64,000 bases of DNA from Citrobacter europaeus (GCA_020099315.1 CP083650.1:1922001-1986000); one strand, 5' to 3'. Shown: positions 41,995-48,609, counted from the first letter of the stretch. Program-made: numbers and translations. Notes: a model not told the origin generated them from the sequence alone.

Positions 41995-42546
41995 ATGAAC
42001 AATGAGGTTTTGGCTACTTCAGCCCAATTTCCATGGGCTGCTGTAATAACCGGTTTAGCTGGGGTTATAGGTGCGCTTGGTGGTGCTTTCTTGGCAAATT
42101 TTTTTGCTGAAAAAAGATGGAAAGACCAGATCGTGCACGATGTGCAGAAAGAGAGCAGAAAGTTAATGCGTGAAAAGGGCGAAGAGACATTCATCAGTTT
42201 TAAACGATGGGAAAAGGAATTGTATTTTTTCAATGCATCACGTATTGGATACATTCAAGGAGTCATAACTGAAGAAGCACTCAACAAAACCATTGATGAG
42301 AAGGTATCACCTGACACTCATGTAACTTTAGATGTCCTTGTCTCAATCTATTTTAACGACCTTTACGCAGACCTAAGTCAGATACATACACAGACCAATA
42401 AACTACAATCCTTGTTTCATCAGTACAGCCAAATTATTCCGAACATGAGTGGAGCTGAGCACATGAAGATAGAAGCTGCTGTATACGAAAGGCAGCTTGA
42501 ACATTTTCAAAGAAAGCTGAGACTAGCCATAAAAGAGTATATCTAA
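41995..42546 (+). CDS. Membrane-anchored protein, unknown (cassette 1)
   Basis: 183 residues from MNNEVLATSAQFPW, with GCGGAGGTCTTCA before the ATG. One TM near the N-terminus (AAVITGLAGVIGALGGAFLANFFA), then a helical cytoplasmic domain (about 55-183) with many Lys/Glu. Members of this type are common hypothetical proteins; the function is unknown. It sits directly after Rz and before the first hairpin repeat, outside the core phage gene set, so is probably cargo. Confidence 0.6.
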   Translation: MNNEVLATSAQFPWAAVITGLAGVIGALGGAFLANFFAEKRWKDQIVHDVQKESRKLMREKGEETFISFKRWEKELYFFNASRIGYIQGVITEEALNKTIDEKVSPDTHVTLDVLVSIYFNDLYADLSQIHTQTNKLQSLFHQYSQIIPNMSGAEHMKIEAAVYERQLEHFQRKLRLAIKEYI

Positions 42547-42601
42547 CCGCCTCCGGGCGGTTTTTGCTTGCCATCACCATGGGCAGACCCATTGTGATGG
42601 C
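42546..42601. terminator. Terminator plus hairpin repeat H1
   Basis: ACCGCC-TCCG-GGCGGT with T5 (42546-42565) is followed at 42570-42601 by a 32-bp hairpin, arms GCCATCACCATGGG and CCCATTGTGATGGC, loop CAGA. The same hairpin occurs at 46118 and 48318, each time after a plus-strand terminator and 6-8 bp before the stop of a minus-strand gene. Confidence 0.85.
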
Positions 42602-42607
42602 GAAATA

Positions 42608-43027
42608 TCACTCACCCAAGAGAAGATCCATTTCCTCTACAACACCTGCAAGCCAGCACGGCTTAGATACTTGGCTAGGCTCACCATTGGCATATTCGGT
42701 GTGAATTGGCAGGTAAGGTCCAACATGTATCGTAGGGTAGGGCATGCAAGTCTCAATGTTAAATTGATCCAACGTTATATCTAAGCACAGGCCATCTATA
42801 TCTACCCAAGCATGTGAGTCAGCAAGGCCGTTACAGCCTTTGTCAAAACTCACAACCTTAGCGCTACAGCCAATTCGGCGGTTAATTATTTCAGCCAAAA
42901 TAAGTGCGCTATCAGAACAACATCCGTGCGGGAACTCGTTAAAAGGGATGTATGGTAATGAGTTAGGCGTTTTCTTATGAAGGTGAAATCTAACCTTCTC
43001 TGCTAATGCTAAAAAATTATCATTCAT
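42608..43027 (-). CDS. Transglutaminase-like cysteine protein (cassette 1)
   Basis: 139 residues. HGCCSDSALILAEIINRRIG (Cys36/Cys37 at a helix start) and DSHAWVDIDGLCLDITLDQF (His72, Asp83) give the Cys-His-Asp order of transglutaminase/papain-fold enzymes. The length is small but sufficient for a minimal core. The substrate is unknown. It is encoded against the late operon, so it is probably made in the lysogen, as cargo with an effector or defence role. Confidence 0.55.
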   Translation of the reverse strand: MNDNFLALAEKVRFHLHKKTPNSLPYIPFNEFPHGCCSDSALILAEIINRRIGCSAKVVSFDKGCNGLADSHAWVDIDGLCLDITLDQFNIETCMPYPTIHVGPYLPIHTEYANGEPSQVSKPCWLAGVVEEMDLLLGE

Positions 43028-43139
43028 TTTATTATTAACTAGATAGTAAAGCTAATTGCATTCAAGAATGAGAAATCTTGCGCGAATAGCTCGTTGATTC
43101 GAAAAGTCACTATCACTGTTTTTAACAAAATTATCCAGA

Positions 43140-43308
43140 GGAAACCATCGCAAAACTGGACCGGGGCGTGCTTCAGCAACGGTTCCTGTCCGAACATGCC
43201 GCAACCGGCGTATCACCAAAGGAATGGTCTGAGGCGCAGGGACTGAACTACGCTACCGAACGTCGATACATCAAAAAATCCATCGGCGCAATTCAGCCAG
43301 CTGAGTAA
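43140..43308 (+). pseudogene. Remnant of a phage terminase-small-like gene
   Basis: The plus strand from 43147 reads an open stretch without a start: LDRGVLQQRFLSEHAATGVS, then PKEWSEAQGLNYATERRYIKKS and a stop at 43306-43308. The LQQRFLSEHAATG and EWCEAQGLNYATARRYIK pattern is known from terminase small subunits of other lambdoid phages; only this internal part is left. Confidence 0.6.
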
Positions 43309-43321
43309 GCCATCCCAAAGC

Positions 43322-43456
43322 TCATCTGCGGGTGGGCTTGATAATGCCGTAGTGCTTTAAGAGCGCCAGACTGATTGCAAGGCAAGCGGTTTCAACGATT
43401 CGGTTGACTGATGGTGCGATAGCAATTGCAAGAGAAATTTCTGAAACTGAGAACAT
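43322..43456 (-). CDS. Small hydrophobic phage protein
   Basis: 44 residues from MFSVSEISLAIAIAP, chosen because AGGAGGTAAT lies directly upstream; a GTG 17 codons earlier is weaker. One hydrophobic segment, and a C-terminus HYGIIKPTRR whose codons form a hairpin that includes the stop (AGCCCACC-CGCA-GATGAGCT). The same 3' end, with FIIKPTRR and the hairpin, recurs at 47938-47966 without the gene. Probably a minimal membrane peptide; function unknown. Confidence 0.5.
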   Translation of the reverse strand: MFSVSEISLAIAIAPSVNRIVETACLAISLALLKHYGIIKPTRR

Positions 43457-43571
43457 ATTACCTCCTATAGAAACGATGAGTGATGATTTTTCTTCTTGAG
43501 TAGCCACTATTTATTCTCACGCTCAAGGTGATGACTCATTTTGAATAGCCACTAACTCACCTGAAACTCTG

Positions 43572-43587
43572 GTCCAACGCGTTGGAC
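43572..43587. promoter_or_regulatory. Perfect palindrome P1, candidate operator
   Basis: GTCCAACGCGTTGGAC, a perfect 16-bp palindrome, ends 14 bp before TATAAT (43602-43607). A protein bound here would cover the -35 region of a promoter reading into the 25-codon frame at 43642. Confidence 0.6.
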
Positions 43588-43641
43588 TAATAACGTTATG
43601 CTATAATATTGCAGAAACTCTTCACTGAGAGGCATTTGATA

Positions 43642-43719
43642 ATGCTAGATTTTCTCTTTTTTAAGTGGGGTGGGATGTGCTACGGGTGTGCAGAATCTCA
43701 ACCCAGTCATGGGGAGTAA
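43642..43719 (+). CDS. Possible 25-aa protein
   Basis: MLDFLFFKWGGMCYGCAESQ and five more residues, with GAGAGGCATTTGATA before the ATG and a TATAAT element upstream. Two closely spaced Cys. It lies between the two related palindromes. It could be a real small protein, or chance. Confidence 0.35.
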   Translation: MLDFLFFKWGGMCYGCAESQPSHGE

Positions 43720-43798
43720 GCATTTCATATCCTTTTCAAAGTGTGGCGGGAGTGGCCAAGATTGGGCCTTCTATAGTGTCCCCTAAATGCTATGCAAC

Positions 43799-43818
43799 GT
43801 GTCTAACGCGTTAGACAC
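43799..43818. promoter_or_regulatory. Perfect palindrome P2, candidate operator
   Basis: GTGTCTAACGCGTTAGACAC, a perfect 20-bp palindrome whose core GTCYAACGCGTTRGAC is shared with P1, 229 bp away centre to centre. It lies about 87 bp upstream of the gene at 43905. Confidence 0.6.
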
Positions 43819-43904
43819 CGAGTTGTCCCATAGTGATAGTTTAGTCCGTCTTCTGCAGCGGAAAATCAACCACACACCATCGCAAGCGGATAAAGAGGCT
43901 CTAA

Positions 43905-44099
43905 ATGTCCGACATATATCCAATCACTCTAACCACCCAAACAGGCGAAACCTTCACGGGCAAGATGTCACGACGTCAGCCTGAGCAGGTTAACGGCTTT
44001 GTGCTGCTGGCGACCGAGACGGGGCAGTGGTTGTATTTCCCACCTGCTGATGTGAAGCGAGTGGAATTTACGCCAGTACCGGCTGAGCAGGACAACTAG
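43905..44099 (+). CDS. Small phage protein, unknown
   Basis: 64 residues, MSDIYPITLTTQTGETFTGKM with a C-terminal LYFPPADVKRVEFTPVP; beta-rich, possibly an SH3-like small barrel. AGAGGCTCTAA precedes the ATG. Common as a hypothetical gene between lysis and packaging genes of lambdoid prophages. Confidence 0.65.
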   Translation: MSDIYPITLTTQTGETFTGKMSRRQPEQVNGFVLLATETGQWLYFPPADVKRVEFTPVPAEQDN

Positions 44100-44164
44100 T
44101 CAATAGAAGAAAGTGAGCAAAGGAAGGAAAAAGCGAAAGGCCTACCACTAGATAGGCCGAAATA

Positions 44165-44503
44165 TTAGTCTTTCATAAACTTATCGCGACGGTAATCGTC
44201 ATAATCACTTTGTTCGCGACAGTCTTCGCAGACTAAGCCGCCATGCTCCCAGGTATGCTCATAAGCCTCATCAAGCTCTGCACCTTCAAGAACCTTCCCG
44301 CAACCGTTGTGATGTCCACCAGGATCGGTGTAACCCTCACAACCATGACTCATAAACGGTTGTAATACTCTCTTTTGTGCCGGCGATAAAGTTTTATATC
44401 CTTTGTCGATAGCAAGCTTGGCAATGCCTGATACTTTGCCATCTTCATTATGGAAAACATCATGCTTTAACAGTGTTTCGAGCAAGTTCTCTTCAATACC
44501 CAT
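44165..44503 (-). CDS. Zinc-binding small protein, unknown
   Basis: 112 residues, with AAGGAGGAACT directly before the ATG. The C-terminal half contains HGCEGYTDPGGHHNGCGKVLEG and HGGLVCEDCREQ: Cys/His pairs that likely hold zinc. The last residues are acidic and basic in alternation. No family recognised; encoded against the late operon. Confidence 0.6.
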   Translation of the reverse strand: MGIEENLLETLLKHDVFHNEDGKVSGIAKLAIDKGYKTLSPAQKRVLQPFMSHGCEGYTDPGGHHNGCGKVLEGAELDEAYEHTWEHGGLVCEDCREQSDYDDYRRDKFMKD

Positions 44504-44622
44504 AGTTCCTCCTTATGAAAACTCTTCAATAATCTACTAAAAGTAGGAATTATTAAGTGATTTTGAGCAAATCATGAGGAGCAAATCACATTTAAATAGC
44601 GATCGAATGAACGGAGTAATAT

Positions 44623-45147
44623 ATGGCTAACGATGACGAGCACAGGCCATTCCCGCCAGTTAACTTCATCGAATCCGAGAACTGGCAGCCATACACCAGG
44701 CTAATCCCAGCCAACGAAGTGCATGAGTGGATAAGCCGACAAATCATCAGCGATACCGGAAGCATTCATAACCCTGACCACGAACACCTGCTTGAGGCTG
44801 ATCTCTGCTTTATGTGGGCGTCTGACTCATTCGCGAAGAAATGGCGGTATGTCCTATGTCAGGCCGAACAGGTAATGCTCCGTGCCGGCGGTTGGCAGAA
44901 AGCCAGAATGGAACAACAGATGCATGAATGGTTCGGGCTCATCCCGAAGTTAATCATCACACTGGCATCCGACTACTGCTCACAATGCAGTGACCTTGAG
45001 TTCTGCGCGCTGGTTGAGCATGAGCTTTACCACATCGCCCAGGCCACCGATGACTACAGTGCTCCGAAGTTCAACAAAGAGACCGGGCAGCCAGTGCTTA
45101 CACTGCGCGGACACGATGTCGAAGAGTTCGTTGGTGTAGTACGTTAA
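44623..45147 (+). CDS. Putative phage metallopeptidase, C-terminus cut by a stop codon
   Basis: 174 residues. HExxH zinc motif in VEHELYHIAQ (His133, Glu134, His137), with a downstream acidic/His region (HDVEEFVGVVR), as in the putative phage metallopeptidase family. After TAA at 45145-45147 the same frame continues YGANTDLQELVDAANHDITV, which resembles the normal C-terminal end of such proteins, so the gene appears truncated by a nonsense codon. The zinc site is upstream of the stop. Role in the phage unknown. Confidence 0.75.
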   Translation: MANDDEHRPFPPVNFIESENWQPYTRLIPANEVHEWISRQIISDTGSIHNPDHEHLLEADLCFMWASDSFAKKWRYVLCQAEQVMLRAGGWQKARMEQQMHEWFGLIPKLIITLASDYCSQCSDLEFCALVEHELYHIAQATDDYSAPKFNKETGQPVLTLRGHDVEEFVGVVR

Positions 45148-45318
45148 TATGGGGCGAATACAGACTTGCAAGAACTGGTGGATGCAGCCAATCACGACAT
45201 CACTGTCATGGACAAACAGACCAAGCGTGGCAGGGGTCTTGTCATAAATAACGCAAATATGGTAGTAAGTGAAACTATGATCTCACGGCTTGATAAAGCA
45301 GTTATGCTAATGATATAA
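45148..45318 (+). pseudogene. Read-through part of the metallopeptidase gene
   Basis: The frame of the metallopeptidase gene stays open for 56 codons after its stop (YGANTDLQELVDAANHD, then a less phage-like MDKQTKRGRGLVINN) to a TAA at 45316-45318. The first part is probably the lost C-terminus; the remainder may be foreign sequence. Confidence 0.45.
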
Positions 45319-45352
45319 AATTCAGGTACATAATCTAAATCGGAACCAACAA

Positions 45353-45748
45353 ATGCTTTCAGCAAAACTGATATCTGCTCTATTTGGTCAAGCGAACCAA
45401 AGTGGAGAAAAATCAACAGTTGTCCACACAATAATCTGGCTGATTGCAATAATCGTTCTCGGTATTGTTTTTCTCATATACTTTAATGCTCCTGTATGGG
45501 TGATCGCCACATTTCTGTTTATTATGGTTGCTGGTTGCATTTTCTATGGGGCTGTGTTCTGGTTCTGTTTGCGTAATAATCCTGATTTGCTCAGAAGCGA
45601 AAAAATGGTGCTGCAAAAACTAGCAATCGAAAAGCAGTTTCTTGGAGATAGTATCACTGGGGAGTTTGATGAAACGCTAAAGACAGTGGACAAACATCAG
45701 GGAGAGAAGTTGATCGGTAGCAAGGCAGAAGGAGTCGATGACAAATGA
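45353..45748 (+). CDS. Two-TM membrane protein (cassette 2)
   Basis: 131 residues. Two adjacent TMs (TIIWLIAIIVLGIVFLIYF at about 26-44 and VIATFLFIMVAGCIFYGAVFWFCL at about 49-72), then a cytoplasmic helical tail of about 55 residues. It overlaps the next gene by 4 bp (ATGA), so the two products are made together. No family recognised. A membrane effector paired with a small cytoplasmic partner is a common layout in abortive-infection systems, but this is inference. Confidence 0.6.
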   Translation: MLSAKLISALFGQANQSGEKSTVVHTIIWLIAIIVLGIVFLIYFNAPVWVIATFLFIMVAGCIFYGAVFWFCLRNNPDLLRSEKMVLQKLAIEKQFLGDSITGEFDETLKTVDKHQGEKLIGSKAEGVDDK

Positions 45749-46056
45749 GGAGAAAATTTGCCGTTGCACTTGATTCTTCTACAAAAGAACAAAACGCTCA
45801 GTTGAAAAAATTTATAGAAGATAATGGGCTTGGTTGGTGGCATTGGATAGCCAACTTTTGGCTACTGACAGATCCAAATGGTAACTTTACTGCAAAGGAT
45901 ATTAGAGAAAAACTAAACGTATTATATCCTGGCGTGCATTGTATAGTTTTATCGATAGATAAGGATGAAGATACTTGGTCAGGTTTTGGGCCGAAGGGAA
46001 CAGAAAAAAATATGTTCAATTGGCTCAAGAGCACTTGGGATAAAGACCTTAACTGA
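45745..46056 (+). CDS. Cas2/SinR-like small protein (cassette 2)
   Basis: 103 residues. RRKFAVALDSSTKEQNAQLKKFI, GWWHWIANFWLLTD, AKDIREKLNVLYPGVHCIVLSID and WSGFGPKGTEKNMFNWLKSTW follow the pattern of short SinR-annotated ferredoxin-fold proteins related to Cas2/VapD (strand, helix, WWH-x-WLL strand, helix, strand). Catalytic residues of Cas2 are not evident. Translated in overlap with the two-TM protein. Function unknown. Confidence 0.5.
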   Translation: MRRKFAVALDSSTKEQNAQLKKFIEDNGLGWWHWIANFWLLTDPNGNFTAKDIREKLNVLYPGVHCIVLSIDKDEDTWSGFGPKGTEKNMFNWLKSTWDKDLN

Positions 46057-46089
46057 TCATCGCTGGTCAATTTATTATTACCATCAAAA

Positions 46090-46149
46090 AGGCCACCTTC
46101 GGGTGGCTTTTTTTATTGCCATCACCATGGGCTGACCCATCGTAATGGC
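46090..46149. terminator. Terminator plus hairpin repeat H2
   Basis: GGCCACC-TTCG-GGTGGCT with a T8 run ends the cassette 2 genes. At 46118-46149 the hairpin repeat follows, arms GCCATCACCATGGG and CCCATCGTAATGGC, loop CTGA. Confidence 0.85.
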
Positions 46150-46155
46150 TTTAAA

Positions 46156-46719
46156 TTATCGAAACGCTTCTAAGGCTAAAACAAAGCCTCGCATGACATT
46201 CCGATGCTCGAGTGGTTCTCTAAAATGAAATGTTGATTCTCCTGGCCCTCCTATCTCATACCCTTCGTACTGAAAGGAGTGAAGCCAATAAACTTGTTCA
46301 TCTCGACGATCTTCGTGAATCCAATATCTCCACTCAGGAGTCGATAGGATATGTTCGATCGGAATGAGAGGACCCCATTTATCAAGAGGTAAGATATTCG
46401 GTGTCTTGAGTGAAGGGCCACCCGCCGCAAGCCAAACCCTTTGCCCTGGGCGATCATAAGACAAAATCCTGGCTTTACGACTTTCAACAGAAATGATCTC
46501 GTCATTTGATGGTTTTACTTCAAAGTAGGCATCAAAATCTTCAATATAAAAATCTGGGATATAAATTTCCTTAGTTGAAAGTTGAATTTGTTCTGGTTCA
46601 TATCTAAACGTTAACCCTAGAGTATCAAAGAAGACTGCCCAACGGGCTTCTGTCTGAGAGCGGTATGATATCCCTTTATAATTAGTTGGAATCACATTTG
46701 CACTACGGTTATTGATCAC
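46156..46719 (-). CDS. PD-(D/E)XK nuclease-like protein (cassette 2)
   Basis: 188 residues from a GTG with GAGGAGTGGAGT upstream. The N-terminal 70 residues carry a complete restriction-like core: SQTEARWAVFFDTLGL (Glu24), YEPE, YIPDFYIEDF (Asp56) and AYFEVKP (Glu67, Lys69). The C-terminal part (about 85-188) is Trp-rich and unassigned. A stand-alone nuclease of this kind is frequent as phage or defence cargo. It converges with the two-TM/Cas2-like pair across hairpin H2. Confidence 0.65.
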   Translation of the reverse strand: MINNRSANVIPTNYKGISYRSQTEARWAVFFDTLGLTFRYEPEQIQLSTKEIYIPDFYIEDFDAYFEVKPSNDEIISVESRKARILSYDRPGQRVWLAAGGPSLKTPNILPLDKWGPLIPIEHILSTPEWRYWIHEDRRDEQVYWLHSFQYEGYEIGGPGESTFHFREPLEHRNVMRGFVLALEAFR

Positions 46720-46759
46720 ACTCCACTCCTCATATTGTATAAAAAAATAAGGCAATTAT

Positions 46760-46882
46760 ATGGCAAATCCGGACTGGGAGGCTATCGAGACGGCGTACCG
46801 GGCCGGAGTGATGTCCCTCAGAGAAATCGCATCGCAACACGGCATCAGTGAAGGGACAATGCAGAACCATACTAACTACTGA
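46760..46882 (+). pseudogene. 5' fragment of a terminase-small-like gene
   Basis: 40 codons: MANPDWEAIETAYRAGVMSL, then REIASQHGISEGTMQNHTNY and TGA. The DWEAIETAYRAG-x-SLREIA HTH start is that of phage terminase small subunits; the rest of the gene is gone and an Rz fragment follows. It is not the functional small terminase, which is at 49402. Confidence 0.65.
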
Positions 46883-46928
46883 GCGAGTGAAACAGACAAC
46901 ATTATCGGTAAGGATGATGGTAAAGACC

Positions 46929-47043
46929 CAGACCTACAGACTCCGCCGAACGGGATTGTTTCACCCTCAGAGAGCGAATCGCCACAGTGACGAAGCAGAT
47001 TGGCTACCTGCAGGGATACATCAAAACCCAATGTTTAAAATAG
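46929..47043 (+). pseudogene. 3' fragment of a second Rz gene
   Basis: 37 codons plus stop in the Rz frame: RPTDSAERDCFTLRERIATV, then TKQIGYLQGYIKTQCLK. It aligns along its length with the 3' end of the intact Rz (LTDSAQRDYFTLRERIVTV and so on) but differs at many positions, so it came from a related phage rather than a recent copy. Confidence 0.85.
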
Positions 47044-47107
47044 GGTGATATAACATAACGTTTTGCTTAAAAAGTGCGCTCAATTAATTCATGCACTTAC
47101 GGAAAAG

Positions 47108-47136
47108 TAGACAAAATACTACGATTACAGTATGTT
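47108..47136 (+). promoter_or_regulatory. Promoter upstream of the C4-like leader
   Basis: TAGACA, 17 bp, TATGTT. It reads toward a short leader, a terminator and then the rha gene. Confidence 0.5.
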
Positions 47137-47172
47137 TTTGCTATCTTGGTGTGAGTTGTAGCCAATATTCGA

Positions 47173-47198
47173 AGCCTCGCTATCTGCGGGGCTTTTTT
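47173..47198 (+). terminator. Leader terminator upstream of rha
   Basis: AGCCTCGC-TATCT-GCGGGGCT followed by T6. It would stop transcripts from the promoter at 47108 unless they are antiterminated. Confidence 0.7.
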
Positions 47199-47204
47199 GT
47201 ATCC

Positions 47205-47345
47205 GAATTTCACCGCGCACCGCAGCGCATCCAACCACGTCGAACCCAACCCTTTGGAATGAGCCTTTGAGGAGTCAGTTAGTGCTGGCGAGCCTCGACG
47301 GGCTGATCTCCTATGCGGCAAAGGTTCATCTCAAAGTAAGGTACA
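47205..47345 (+). ncRNA. C4-like antisense RNA
   Basis: The region has the stems expected of phage P1-type C4 RNA: GGAG...CAG paired with CTG..CTCC, around an inner AGCC/GGCT hairpin (47275-47312). The single-stranded GAGCCTTTGAGGAG is complementary to two places just upstream of the rha ribosome-binding site: CAAAGGTTC (9 bp with one G-U) and CTCAAAG (7 bp). In P1 and P7, C4 blocks translation of the antirepressor operon by such pairings. Identification is from memory of the C4 pattern and from the complementarity. Confidence 0.55.
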
Positions 47346-47349
47346 CGCT

Positions 47350-47901
47350 ATGACATACCCAACTGTTATCAACGGCTTCGATTTTCGTGAGCTTATCTTC
47401 CTGTCCGGTACGGAATCAGCAACTGACACATTCAAGGTGGCGAAGGCGTTCGGGAAGAGCCATAAGGATGTGATGAGAAAGACCAGAAAGGTGATCAGCT
47501 CATGCTCCTCGGATTTTGCAGGGCGCAATTTTACGCTTTGCTATGAAAACAATGAGTTACAGAACGGCAAGCCTCAGCCATTTTATAGAATGACCCGGAA
47601 CGGCTGGACCATGCTGGTTTTCAGCTTCACAGGTGCTGCAGCGTTTGCTTTCAAAGAGGCCTACATCGCCGCGTTCGACTGGATGGCTGACATGATCACC
47701 CAAGGAAAGAGTAACCTTGAAGCAGAGCGGAACGCTGTAATGCTGGAGCTCATGAAAGAGAAGGATGTAGCGAGTATGTCCGGGCGTCTGCTTAACCGCT
47801 GGGGAAGGGTGAAAAAGCCTTTCCTGCTTGCGAAAATTGAACGACTCGAAAAGCAGGGACAGATCCCTTTGCCGGGATTAGCTAAAGCACTTATTGAATA
47901 G
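47350..47901 (+). CDS. Rha-family phage regulatory protein
   Basis: 183 residues. N-terminal Rha domain (about 8-105): TFKVAKAFGKSHKDVMRKTRKVIS ... FYRMTRNGWTMLVFSFTGAAAFAFKEAYIAAFDWM. The C-terminal part is a helix with LMKEKDVASMSGRLLNRWG. Rha proteins in phi80 and P22-like phages affect lysogeny and replication and are related to antirepressor N-domains. The C4-like RNA in its leader suggests translational repression in the lysogen. Confidence 0.8.
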   Translation: MTYPTVINGFDFRELIFLSGTESATDTFKVAKAFGKSHKDVMRKTRKVISSCSSDFAGRNFTLCYENNELQNGKPQPFYRMTRNGWTMLVFSFTGAAAFAFKEAYIAAFDWMADMITQGKSNLEAERNAVMLELMKEKDVASMSGRLLNRWGRVKKPFLLAKIERLEKQGQIPLPGLAKALIE

Positions 47902-47925
47902 GGCCGCCACTGAGCGGCCTTTTTT
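47902..47925 (+). terminator. Terminator after rha
   Basis: GGCCGC-CACTGA-GCGGCC with T6, directly after the stop codon. Confidence 0.88.
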
Positions 47926-47937
47926 ATGACCATTAAA

Positions 47938-47966
47938 AAGCTCATCTGCGGGTGGGCTTGATAATG
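47938..47966 (-). repeat. 28-bp repeat: orphan 3' end and hairpin of the 43322 gene
   Basis: AAGCTCATCTGCGGGTGGGC and the following TTGATAATG are identical to 43319-43346. On the minus strand it reads FIIKPTRR-stop and folds as AGCCCACC-CGCA-GATGAGCT, here with a T-run, making it a terminator. The rest of the gene is missing. Confidence 0.75.
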
Positions 47967-48026
47967 AACGCTAAAGAAAATTTTCACAAAGTCGATACTT
48001 CCAATTCAATCTGAAAAGGAGGATGT

Positions 48027-48284
48027 ATGAACACTTATAATCTGGTAAGCACAGTCAAGTTTGTGAACTCTCATGGTCATGAGGCTAAATACGACATCTA
48101 CTACGACCCTGCCTCGTCTGATTATCATGCGGAAATTTTTCATATTGCCAGCGTGAATTCTCAGGGCCCTAACGCCCATACCATAAACGTTTGGTATAGA
48201 ACGCATAATACTTACCGTCGCATTCCTGGTAATAATATTAAAGATATAGAGGATTCTTGCCTGAACAATTTTCTTGGCAAATAA
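48027..48284 (+). CDS. Small protein, unknown (cassette 3)
   Basis: 85 residues with AAAAGGAGGATGT before the ATG. Beta-rich and His/Asn/Tyr-rich (HGHEAKYDIYYDPASSDYHAEIF), no TM, no signal peptide. It stands in the plus-strand position of the third hairpin cassette. No family recognised. Confidence 0.55.
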   Translation: MNTYNLVSTVKFVNSHGHEAKYDIYYDPASSDYHAEIFHIASVNSQGPNAHTINVWYRTHNTYRRIPGNNIKDIEDSCLNNFLGK

Positions 48285-48291
48285 ATTACAC

Positions 48292-48349
48292 AAGCCGCCT
48301 TCGGGCGGTTTTTTGTTGCCACCACCATGGGTAGACCCATCGTACTGGC
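48292..48349. terminator. Terminator plus hairpin repeat H3
   Basis: AAGCCGCC-TTCG-GGCGGTTTTTT ends the plus-strand gene, and the third hairpin copy follows at 48318-48349, arms GCCACCACCATGGG and CCCATCGTACTGGC, loop TAGA. Confidence 0.85.
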
Positions 48350-48356
48350 TGTTCAT

Positions 48357-48566
48357 CTAACTCTGTTGTCTCGCAAACTTAACTGTCACCTTCTTACCAT
48401 TGAGGGTTAGTTTTTTCTCGGTGCCAGGAACCATATCCCCAGACCAATTAATGACATCACGATCTTTAACCGCCTGAATCCTAACTCTGTACTTATCTGC
48501 CTCTTTGGTTACTTGAGATGTGATTGATGCGGATACTGAATTGTCACTGGAAGAAAGAGGAATCAC
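48357..48566 (-). CDS. Small protein next to cos, possibly N-terminally truncated
   Basis: 69 residues from GTG: MIPLSSSDNSVSASITSQVT ... KKLTLNGKKVTVKFARQQS. No good ribosome-binding site and no signal peptide, although the Ser/Thr-rich start resembles the mature part of a small secreted or lipoprotein. The upstream side is the cos region, so the 5' end may have been lost there. Function unknown. Confidence 0.4.
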   Translation of the reverse strand: MIPLSSSDNSVSASITSQVTKEADKYRVRIQAVKDRDVINWSGDMVPGTEKKLTLNGKKVTVKFARQQS

Positions 48567-48609
48567 AAGCCCCAGTCCTTGTGGCGGGTATGCGATTCAA
48601 CCTGTTATG

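Noticed and set aside
42570..48349. The three 32-bp hairpins considered as CRISPR repeats or IS ends
   Set aside because: They are kilobases apart, differ at several positions, and no transposase or target duplication flanks them.
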